A program made the translations under genes and the position numbers. A model generated the notes under the pieces. The model was not told where the DNA came from and did no database searches. It was given only the letters and a program-made list of their open reading frames with translations. 21,932 nucleotides of DNA from Phallusia fumigata (taxonomy: Eukaryota > Chordata > Ascidiacea > Phlebobranchia > Ascidiidae). The stretch lies in assembly GCA_008931825.1 (NCBI GenBank), contig QXVZ01013223.1, forward strand, positions 6,267 to 28,198, written 5' to 3'. Below, in pieces: positions 1-8,287 of the stretch (its first letter is position 1; each line of letters starts with the position of its first letter).

Positions 1-304
1 TCGATTTAACAGTTTGCATAATTGCCAGTGTATCCTACATATTTTATTGTTGTAATATCACTGCTTTGGTCTGATTAAAAATCTTCGTAAATTATTCATT
101 CAAAAAACTCTAGCCAAAGCCTGAAAATGATGCAGCGTTAAATTTAACAAAACCGAAAAACAACTTAAACTAATAAAACTTGCATTGATTTTAAACTACG
201 GTCTAGTTAAAACGAAATAGCAACATTAAACAAAGGTCTTTTTCATACGTTTTGTTGCTTGATTTTGTAACTGCTAATTTGTAACCAACATTTTCTATAC
301 TGTC

Positions 305-359
305 ATGCTAGCCTTTCTAATTTTACTATGTGCTGGCTGTGATGCTAATCAAAACTNTG
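305..359 (+). CDS. Possible first exon encoding a signal peptide (orphan)
   Basis: An ATG at 305 opens a short hydrophobic stretch beginning MLAFLILLCAGCDA, with the shape of a secretory signal peptide. A canonical GTAAGT donor follows at 360, leaving phase 1. No partner exon was found. The next exon on this strand (862) needs a phase 2 donor, so the two cannot be spliced directly, and Popeye proteins do not begin with a cleaved signal peptide. The N at 357 falls inside this exon, so the sequence could also be a contig misjoin. It may be chance, an alternative start, or the first exon of an unrelated secreted protein. Confidence 0.25.
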
Positions 360-716
360 GTAAGTTCACATTAACGAATACCAAATTTGCAGCATAGTTT
401 GCAGTTTGCACGCAACGCAATATATTTCCGTTTATTTGTTTGTTTCATTGTTTTCCACGGTGGCGAAACAACGCCTGAATGCGTTATGCTCACAATGTGT
501 TGTCCAAACTTCAAGTCTAAAACATGTTTCCTGGGCCTTGTACGATACTATCCCATGCTTTTCTAAACTTGTAGGAGTCTGACTTTCATTTCTGAATTTT
601 GGGTGGCAAACTGTTTGGGATCTGGTGTACTTTCTTGACCAAACGCAACAAGCAAATACCCAATGACCTTTATATATACTGAAGTACGTTATAGGCCGGA
701 TACTTCATACACATAA

Positions 717-738
717 TGACGTCACTATGATGTCATCA
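717..738. promoter_or_regulatory. CRE-like palindromes
   Basis: A full TGACGTCA cAMP-response-element palindrome lies at 717-724, followed four bases later by the related palindrome TGATGTCATCA (728-738). Two bZIP-type sites this close together upstream of a Popeye exon could be regulatory. Similar GACGTCA words recur elsewhere in the window, so chance or repeat origin is possible. Confidence 0.25.
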
Positions 739-861
739 CAGAAATATACAGACATTACCATGATTTAGCTGGTAGTTCAATGACAAACTGCATAATACAT
801 TCAGACTGTATTCTACCTATGGAAGATATGCAAACAACCTAATACCTTATTTGTTTTTCAG

Positions 862-1574
862 CATGAGAGTAACATACAAAGGACTATTTTTACATGATGT
901 GAAAGACAAACAAATGATTGATTCAGCCGAGTGGGACACAACACAGTTGCATAGGGGAGAAATATTTCAGGTAATGTACAATTTGCATTTTAATTTGGGG
1001 TTTGGTTTGTAATTCTTGAAGAAGCCTTCTCATTATGCACATTATTATTTGCAAACTATAATAAACTGGTAGCAAATAATCTACATAATGGTGTTAAATA
1101 AAACTACAAACACATATTAGGAGGTGTAAGGGCAGTAATATTAACTTTGATGCACCAAGCAAGTAATATTGTGGAGCTGTTTCTTGCTTGATTGTTGAAC
1201 TGCTTTTGTGCCTTTTCTACCTATTTCCACGTTTATTCAGGTAACAATAGAAGCAATCGACCGCTGCTTTTATCTCTGCTGGAATCGTGAAAAGCTTCAA
1301 TATTATCTGCAAGTTTGCCCAAAACTGCAAGCCGCGTTTGAGTACATCAGAGGAAAAGACATTATGGATAAAGTATGTGCAGTGGCATTGAACATGAGTC
1401 ACTAAGCTTGCATGCACCATCAATGTGTTTTTTTGTTTTCAGTTATACCAAACATCCATGAATGCAATGAGAAGAAGTCAATCCGCTAGTGTTGAGCAAA
1501 GGGAAAGAAGTCTGACTGCAATTGATATCAGGGAGGGCTTAGTGAATGAAGACCCAAGCGTTATGTTTCAATAA
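862..1574 (+). CDS. Popeye domain-containing protein, C-terminal three exons (partial)
   Basis: The exons are 862-970, 1241-1372 and 1443-1574, each bounded by AG and GT. They join in phase (1 leading base, then phases 0 and 0) and end at TAA. They encode about 124 residues matching the second half of the Popeye domain. This includes the strand starting RVTYKGLFLH, the motif DSAEW (DSPEW in vertebrate family members), IFQVT across the first exon junction, and a segment ending GKDIMDKLY. Popeye proteins (BVES/POPDC1, POPDC2, POPDC3) are three-pass membrane proteins whose cytoplasmic domain binds cAMP through DSPE and FQVT motifs; they act in heart and muscle membranes. The membrane-spanning exons are not visible and probably lie before this window. 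The tail after the domain is short, about 40 residues. The paralogue cannot be decided. The stop is about 175 bases from the convergent PAAF1 stop. Confidence 0.88.
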
Positions 1575-1699
1575 TATCTCTGTGTTGAATGACAAATAAT
1601 TCTTATGAGCTGCATGTGTTTTACGCTGGAAATATAATAGCAACAACAGTTGAGCTGTTTTATGTGTTCTAAGGCTTTTTGAAGCAAAGATTATGCAAT

Positions 1700-1705
1700 T
1701 TTAAT
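1700..1705 (-). terminator. Likely poly(A) signal of PAAF1
   Basis: The minus strand reads ATTAAA here, about 45 bases past the PAAF1 stop codon. ATTAAA is the commonest variant of AATAAA. It implies a very short 3' UTR, in keeping with the tight convergent spacing to the Popeye gene. Confidence 0.4.
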
Positions 1706-1748
1706 GATGATTTCAGTATACATGTCAGTATTTTGTCAACAAAAAACA

Positions 1749-4088
1749 CTATCCACTTGGAAGTTTATATTTTCGTACACTACCATCCCGGCATGCGGTG
1801 TATACAAATCCATCATTTGATTCTGTAACCTCGTACACAGCATCACAATCTGGCCCAGACAGTTCATGTAAAATTTTTAAACACTGGTGTCTCTCCGTGG
1901 ACGCAGCAATATTCATCAGTGAACATCTTCCATTAGCAAAACTAACCCAAAAGCTAGGTTGATGTTTGCAAATATTGGATGACTCCATTGAAAGAACATG
2001 AGATTCAGTGCTACAGTCTGTTAAGATTGGCAAACTAAACAAAGAAATAGGTTTGGGTCACCTAAAAGTGTATCTCCTATGTTTTGGTGAAATTTATACC
2101 TTGTTTCATGAAGGTCAATGATATGTATTGCTCCACCTTGGCAACCAACTGCTACCAAGCGATTGCTTATGAAACAGCAGCAGTTTACTGGGTCACTTAG
2201 TTGCAAACTAAAAAGCTGTTTTCTACATGCGACATTATATCCCTCCAGGAGTCCGTTTTCACAACCAATAATCAAAAGTTTGTTTTCTGTTCCGACCTCC
2301 AAGTCACCTGAAAATCACCTGTTTTATTAATAGGTTACAATAAAATTAAAAACCAACAGTCTATAATTTCACTGGTGTAACAAAAACTGTGTCTTAAATA
2401 AAAGTACAGTTTGAGCATGTGGTACATACATACTTTTTGAAATGTTTTCTTCAGTTTTGCATAAAAACTCCTCTGGTAAATCATTGTTTATTGTTGTAAT
2501 TGAGCAGCAATTGATCGCTTCCTTATCCTTAACCAAACAAGCAATTTCCATTGCAGAACCACAATCCCATAATCGTACAGTCCCATCTGCGGAACATGAT
2601 ATGATATTTCTTCCTTTGTCAACTATAGCAACACATCGAATAGGCCGTTTGTGGATACCACTGAGTGTCCTGAGGATTGGAATTAGCGTTAATAAACTGA
2701 ATGTTATGCAGCCTGCGATCTAATCTGGTCAATTGTTTTTGGCCATACAATAATAAAGGTTGCACACCACTGGAATATAAGGCTAATGTACCTTGCACAT
2801 GTTCCATCTTGAGCTGACCATATCTTCAGTTGTGTATCCATTCCACCACTGATTAGAACCATCCCAGATGGAAAGAATTTACAGCACTCTACCTCTCCAT
2901 AATGCCCTTCTAATTTTCTCTGCAACACAGAGAACATTGAAATACACTGTTGTACAGTAAAAGCAATGCATGATGTTTGGGCAAAGTCGACTGAATGACA
3001 CATAAAGACCATAGACTTCCAATGTTAAGATAAAAAATGTTTACTTACTGGTTTTAAAGGACATAGAATGCTGCAATTGATCTATTGTTATGTTATATTA
3101 TCCTGGGTATGTGACTGTGTGTTAACATGTTGTGCTTTCGGCTCAACAAAACAGTACAGATTCTTCCCAAACACCAAGGCAAAACATTAGGACCGAGAAG
3201 CACAAAGGCAAACTGGCTGTTAATTATTTTGCTTACTCGTATATCACCAGTCTTTGTGTCCCAAATAACAAGTGTTTCATCTCTTGCTGCAGAAACACCC
3301 AAACCTCCTGCTATTGATATATCCATTGACCCTATCTAAAAAGAAACCTTTTAGACTGCTTGTATGTCTTTGAAATCCTCACATATAGGTGTATATTACA
3401 TTGTTTTTGTGTATGTTGTTGAATACAGCAAGTGGTGCAATAAAATTGACTGAAAGACCATGTTGTGGGGATGACAAAGTAATGGAATGTTTTTCAATCT
3501 CGTCAACTTTAAATCCTTCTGTCACATGAACATTTGACTTTCCATCAACGTTTACAATATGGCCATGCACAGTTGCAGCATCTCCATGTTTTAAGTACAC
3601 CCAAGCCTTTCCGTTGTTCTGCCTAAAGCAGCAATATATGTTTTACACATGAATGAATAGGGTGCTATCTAAAACTCCAGGTGTGCAAGATGTTGATCTG
3701 CAGTTCAATACCTCCGAGATGGACCAGGTTTAATGCATGGTTCTTTTTGAAGTCACATATATAATATACATTAAATAATGAAGTATTTTTTAAAACCTGG
3801 ATTCATATACTTTTGACGACAGTAAGTAAGTGCAATTTAGAGAAGATATATGCGAGTCAAACACTTTCTATGCCATAAATAGTGATAGGCCTGAAAAAAC
3901 ATACCTCTGCCAATACTTTATTTTCCTACTAGCCCTATGAGCCAGTTATTTAATAGATTTACAATTTTTGATTACGAAGCAAAAATAATTGTACAACTAA
4001 CGATGTCAAAAGTTGCTTACCATAAAACCTCATCCCAGTTTGATTGCAAAACCATAAAAGGTTTCTTTGCAATGTTGCTGCTCGCCAT
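1749..4088 (-). CDS. PAAF1: Proteasomal ATPase-associated factor 1 (WD40 protein), complete
   Basis: Seven exons run in minus-strand order: 4088-4021, 3622-3400, 3335-3237, 2919-2792, 2669-2434, 2307-2100 and 2034-1749. All introns are GT-AG and the phases match, giving 1248 bases (415 residues). Vertebrate PAAF1 is just under 400. The ATG at 4088 was chosen because exon 1 (MASSNIAKK...) contains QSNWDEVLW, resembling the PAAF1 N-terminus, and splices in phase to NNGKAWVYL. The order of landmarks matches PAAF1: TEGFKVDEI (about residue 55), GLGVSAARDETLVIWD (WD repeat near 105-125), a repeat containing FFPSGMVLISGGMD and LKIWS (131-172), a repeat containing SADGTVRLWDCG (173-215), EVGTENKLL, VNCCCF, and the C-terminal GPDCDAVYEV with YTACRDGSVRKY. 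PAAF1 binds 19S regulatory-particle ATPases and modulates 26S proteasome assembly. The 5' end lies about 390 bases from that of the coiled-coil gene on the other strand. Confidence 0.92.
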
Positions 4089-4478
4089 TATCAGCTAACT
4101 TGATTGCGTAACCATATAAACTTTAATTTTTTAAAGCACCTGTGTTTACGCACGTTGAATTATCACAGTAAACAAACCAATAGCAAATCACGTGGTTATG
4201 TTATCATACGTATGCACTCGAGCAAATTAAAAGAATTGTCAAATGTTTTGTATTTTAATTCATGTAAATTTAAAAAAAGTTTCAGCGTTAAAAACATGCG
4301 AATCGTATCAAACAACCACCCGGAGCCCAAACCTATTTATTGTGATATATTTTTTTATTTTACCTCTATGGATAATTATAACGTCACCTAAAACCCGCTG
4401 CTCGAATATTTGTGTTGTTGTATTTTGGTGCAAAGGGATTTCGTCAAATCTCCAGAAAAGCCTTATCTTTTGTAAAGA
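4089..4478. promoter_or_regulatory. Putative shared promoter region of PAAF1 and the coiled-coil gene
   Basis: The start codons of PAAF1 (minus) and the 92-residue coiled-coil gene (plus) face away from each other across only 390 bases, so their promoters must overlap or lie inside one another's transcripts. A CCAAT box (4177-4181) and a CACGTG E-box (4189-4194) sit together about 90-105 bases from the PAAF1 ATG. No clear TATA box was identified for either gene. The divergent layout is seen directly; shared regulation is inferred. Confidence 0.45.
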
Positions 4479-5805
4479 ATGGATTCAGTAAGAACTTTTG
4501 AAAAAAAACGAAGTAAAATAAGGCCAAACTTTTTTCAATGGTTCAGAATTATGAAGTAACTATTTCATAAACGTCATGGAAATTCTGTTTTTTCTTTTGT
4601 GAGCAGAAAGTCCAAATGAATTTACCAGAAACAATTGATGTTGCTTCCATACCTTGTGAAGAAGCAAGTATCTTTTTAAAAGGTTTGCTTAAAAAACTTT
4701 TCTCAAACAAATATTTAGCACACAAACATGTAAACCTAACTTTTTTAAAGCCCCAACTTTTTGTCAAGTTCAAAGCCTATTGTCTCAACAATGTGTATAT
4801 TGACATAGATCACATAAAAATTAAAAAAAATTAAAAAAGTGTTTAAAAATTGTGCAGTTGGACGATCTGTTATTTGTATTCCACAGATGCAACTGCTGCA
4901 ATTCAACAGTATACAAGTCAAGGGTACTTGCCTCGGTTTAGGTGTGTATGTTTTGTAATATTTTTTGTCGATTATTTTTATTATGTAATGTGAGGTTTTG
5001 TTCCTAAAGAAAGGCAAGACAGCCCTCTGGTTCATATTTACAAAAAAATGTGCTATCTTTGAGAACTGTGTAGATTGTAACATGTAATATCCAATGCATT
5101 TAATAAAGTCACATCATATATATAACAAAAGACTCAATAACTTCAGGATTTTATCAATGCTTGAACTGGACTGCCCGGAACTGAAATGTTAATTATGAAA
5201 TATTGTAAGCTGCCCAGCAATAGAAACTCACCCATTACTTCTTTTGCAGTGAGAGTTTACAGTTAGAGGATCAATACTTAAAAAGAACAGACAATCTCAT
5301 TGCTAATTTTGAGGAGCGTGAGAAAGGTAGGATGTTAAGAAATTATAGATATAATTGTTTGTTGATGACAAATGTACTTAAATCACAGGATAACTGCACC
5401 TAAATCTCCCAACGGACTTTAGTGGCTTATTTATCTAAACCAGAACCAAATACAAACTGCCAAAATACAAGTTAGCTGACAAGAGTTGAAACTAAACACT
5501 ATGTTTTTTAGAACAAAGTCTGATTTACATATATATGAAACAAATCATGTTTATTCGAAGTTTCATTCATTCGAAACCAAACAGGTTCTGATTATTCCCA
5601 GTACACATGACCAAACTTATTTTCCAAATTTTGTCAGACACAAACTCTACATATCTCTTACAATTTTATCCTGAACCTACCAAATTCGCCACTCAACATA
5701 AAGTTGCTACCCTCTGTGCTTTTAGGGTTAATGGAACAGAAAAATGCAATGCTACAAAAACTAGAAGCCGTGTCCAGAAGTTTGCACCCCAAAAAGAAAC
5801 AATGA
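4479..5805 (+). CDS. Small coiled-coil protein, five exons
   Basis: The exons are 4479-4487 (coding only MDS), 4607-4682, 4887-4923, 5250-5326 and 5726-5805. Each has AG and GT borders and all phases fit (0, 1, 2, 1), giving 279 bases, or 92 residues and a TGA. The start context (aagaATGG) is good. Residues 1-25 contain PETIDVASIPCEEASIFLK. From about residue 25 to the end the chain is charged, heptad-like helix (YLKRTDNLIANFEEREK, then LMEQKNAMLQKLEAVS), ending in a basic HPKKKQ tail. There is no signal peptide or membrane segment, so it is probably nuclear or cytosolic. I do not recognise the family with confidence. The spacing of Tyr, Gln-Lys and the final Leu-His loosely recalls the coiled-coil meiotic protein TEX12, but helical proteins often match by chance. 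The consistent phases across four introns support a real gene. Confidence 0.6.
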
Positions 5806-6534
5806 ATTAGTTTATTTGTTTTTTAGTTTCATTTTAGTATTTGTGATTGAGTTAGAAGTTGTTTACTTTATTGTTCTTAAATATATATTTTACTAGGTTG
5901 AGTTTGTTCTTATAATTCAAATTTAAAAACCACGCTGTCTTTTGCCAACACGTAATGTTGAGCTCACAAGATAGACCAATGGCTAAGGGAGCAATATAAC
6001 AGCCTTGTGTTTAGTTCAGCTGTAGCCTATTTTGCTTAAAAGGGTGTCAGTTTTATCCCTGTCTCGGCCTTTGGTGTTTTCCATTCAAGAAATGTGAGGG
6101 TCATTGCTCCAATCCAGTGAGATCCAGGTGTAATCACCAAGTACGCAGATCTACAAAGTCAAATATTAAATAAACGGCTACAAATAAAATAAAACTAAAA
6201 ATGAAACCAACGAATAGATCGACAAGGTATATCAAGTAAAAGTTAATCAAGAATATAAGTTTTACATGATCGGAGAATAAATCAGCTCGTAAAGTTTGCT
6301 AAAAAGCGAAGAAGCAATAAGTTATCAAAGTAGTTTAGAAAAATAAAAAGAAATAATGCGTTGCCGTTTAAAATAACGTTTTAACAACGCTCGCCACTTT
6401 CTTTGTTTTTCCTAGTATTAACATCCCTATACAATTGCATGCACAGTTTTTTCTTATTAAACAGTAAAACAATCCGCATGTTTATATTTTGCGCACTGCG
6501 CCACGTCGCTTCAAACTATCTGGGAGGGTTTCTT

Positions 6535-6695
6535 CAGTGGTTTCTTTTCCTGTCGAATCCCACTTGTTTTCCCCAAACAAGTTATTCCCAACCCTTTTTG
6601 GTGCGTTACTCCCATAACTTCTACAGGAACTGTTGATTCTTCCCCTACTAGACGAGAAGTGATATAATGGAATATATAAAGGTTTGGGACCACTG
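6535..6695. mobile_element. hAT-type MITE, CAGTGG family, copy 1
   Basis: The right end reads as CAGTGGTCCCAAACCTTT on the minus strand. This is the typical terminus of hAT non-autonomous elements (compare the Charlie/MER5 type CAGTGGTTC...). About 70 bases of the right arm, including a TATATCAC(T/A)TCT stretch and a TAGTAG block, clearly match the right arm of the element at 14147-14262. The left end is taken as CAGTGG at 6535, but matching 8-base target duplications are not convincing, so the left boundary is uncertain. No transposase is encoded. Confidence 0.55.
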
Positions 6696-6741
6696 GTCTA
6701 CCTGAAAAGAAATACTACACTTTATGAATAACTAGAAAGTG

Positions 6742-6789
6742 AAAATTCCTCCTCTTAATTCGTAAAATTTATTCCCGGGGAGGAATTTT
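6742..6789. repeat. Short inverted repeat (hairpin)
   Basis: AAAATTCCTCC at 6742-6752 is exactly complementary to GGAGGAATTTT at 6779-6789, an 11-base stem with a 26-base loop. It lies just beyond the hAT MITE and has no visible gene next to it. Function is unknown. Confidence 0.5.
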
Positions 6790-7390
6790 AGCCTGCTTGG
6801 TAACCACTAGTATAGATCTGTAATACCCCCAAAAATATGTAGGATGTCCTATTTGCACCACACATGCGAGCGAACCCATACTAGTTGGACAAAGTTTGTT
6901 TAATTGGGGCAACAATTACTTAACCTATGTGGAATAAGAGAAAAAGACGAATCAAAAATCTCCCCTTTTTTATAAACATAGTAATTTACCATGAACTTAA
7001 TTATAAAGTAGATATTTCTTCCTTTAACTTTCTACCAACGTTTTTTAAATTTGTGCCTCTGCGCCTAACTTGCGCTTTTTGCGCTGGCAAGTTGTGTTAT
7101 GTGGATGATGTCAACCCCCCCCATGGCTAACCTGCTTCTAAATTTGTACACCTTTGCATTGTGTCGTCACTGGCTTCCACAAGTAAGGCGAATTTAGCTA
7201 ATTAGAGATGCTGACGCTAAATTCAAATTAGGCAACCCATGAGAAAATCAAATTCTAAACGGGCGTTCGTTTTGCATCAAACTTTATCTTAAACTCGTAT
7301 AAACAACAAGACTTACAACATTCTAATCTGGAATACCAAACTGATCTGTGAAAAATGCAAGACACGGACTTGAAGAACAGCTTAATCAAA

Positions 7391-7565
7391 AACATAAATG
7401 CTAGAGAACTTTTGTGTAGAGAATACATTTCATTTTTACTACACTTTTGTATATAACACATGATTTTAAGATTCTTGCTATTACGCACTGATGATGACAT
7501 CAGCGATTGTCGAAACGTTTGCAATAAATGTATTCACTACATACAAGTTATTTGGAAACTATGTT
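7391..7565. mobile_element. Hairpin MITE, copy 1 (full length)
   Basis: Terminal inverted repeats start AACATAAATGCTAGAGAAC on the left and are complementary to the right end, which finishes GGAAACTATGTT. Inner conserved blocks are GAATACATTT on the left and, on the right, GCACTGATGATGACATCAGC, CGAAACGTTTGCA and TGTATTCACTACATACAAG. The same blocks recur at 8018-8100, 13465-13633 and 14805-14917. The element is about 175 bases, non-coding and largely self-complementary, as expected of a MITE. Confidence 0.7.
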
Positions 7566-8017
7566 TTTTTAATAAAGTGGCTCTCCTAATAAATAAAATT
7601 GCATAAATCGATTGCTACAAAACAAACAATGCTGTAAAATAAAGATAAATGAAATTCCTTTGGACTTTCCCGGTTTAAGGGGTTAAGTATATCCATTGGT
7701 CCAAACAACTTGTTTTCAATTTCTTATTTCCAAAACGCGATACGGTTAATCTTCGGTTCATGGAAAGCGAGTGTCGCCAATTGCCGGCCTTACTCACCAC
7801 GAAATGTTTCAAAAACGGTTGCCCTTTCGTTAAAGCCAATTATAGAATTCCCGCTAAGAAGGTTTTTTGCAGAGTGTTTTCCCCCCTCAGGCGCAAACGT
7901 GAACCGATGTCGCTTCGGTTGACGTCATCAACACAACAGTACAGCTACAATTGCACTGGTTGAAATTTTAGAAACGCGGGCCGTTGCGAATGTTTTGCGA
8001 ATAAGCTCAGATATTTT

Positions 8018-8100
8018 GCACTGATGATGACGACAGCGGTTGTTGAAACGTTTGCATTACAAATGTATTCACTATATACAAGCTATCTGGCAGTTATGTT
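8018..8100. mobile_element. Hairpin MITE, right half only (copy 2)
   Basis: This stretch carries the right-half blocks of the family: GCACTGATGATGACGACAGC, TTGAAACGTTTGCA, TGTATTCACTATATACAAG and the terminal CTGGCAGTTATGTT. I could not find the matching left arm upstream, so this is a truncated or decayed copy. It lies within 200 bases upstream of the protease start codon and could be part of the promoter region. Confidence 0.6.
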
Positions 8101-8287
8101 GTTGATAAGGCTACTTTTCAAGTACTTCTAGATATTGCATCTTAATTTTTTTGCCATGCAAAAATTCGCGTATTGCAGGGTAGTTGAGTGACGTTAATAC
8201 TGTCAGTTGCAAAACAAGCCCGTTAAACAGTTGCTTTGTTCAGGCAGGGATTTTGCTTCTTACTGTGGCTTATGTAAGGTGCACATA

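Larger units (their letters stand above)
1..861. other. Upstream stretch, mostly intronic or intergenic
   Basis: The next exon (from 862) begins with one base of a split codon, so an earlier Popeye exon ending in phase 2 must exist upstream. I could not find a Popeye-like coding stretch here, so this is probably intron. It holds one possible signal-peptide exon (listed separately), a single N at 357 that may mark a contig join, and a cAMP-response-element-like palindrome near 720. Nothing else is recognised. Confidence 0.5.
5806..8287. other. Intergenic interval rich in transposon remnants
   Basis: No convincing exon was found between the coiled-coil gene and the protease start. The open frames here are short, AT-rich and lack family motifs. 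The interval contains a hAT-type MITE, a short hairpin, one full hairpin MITE and one half copy, all listed separately. An imperfect GGAGCAAT/ATTGCTCC inverted pair lies near 5989 and 6100, without other recognisable context. Confidence 0.6.

Noticed and set aside
5486-5674. 62-codon open frame within the last intron of the coiled-coil gene
   Set aside because: It lies between supported splice sites at 5326 and 5726 and has no coding features.
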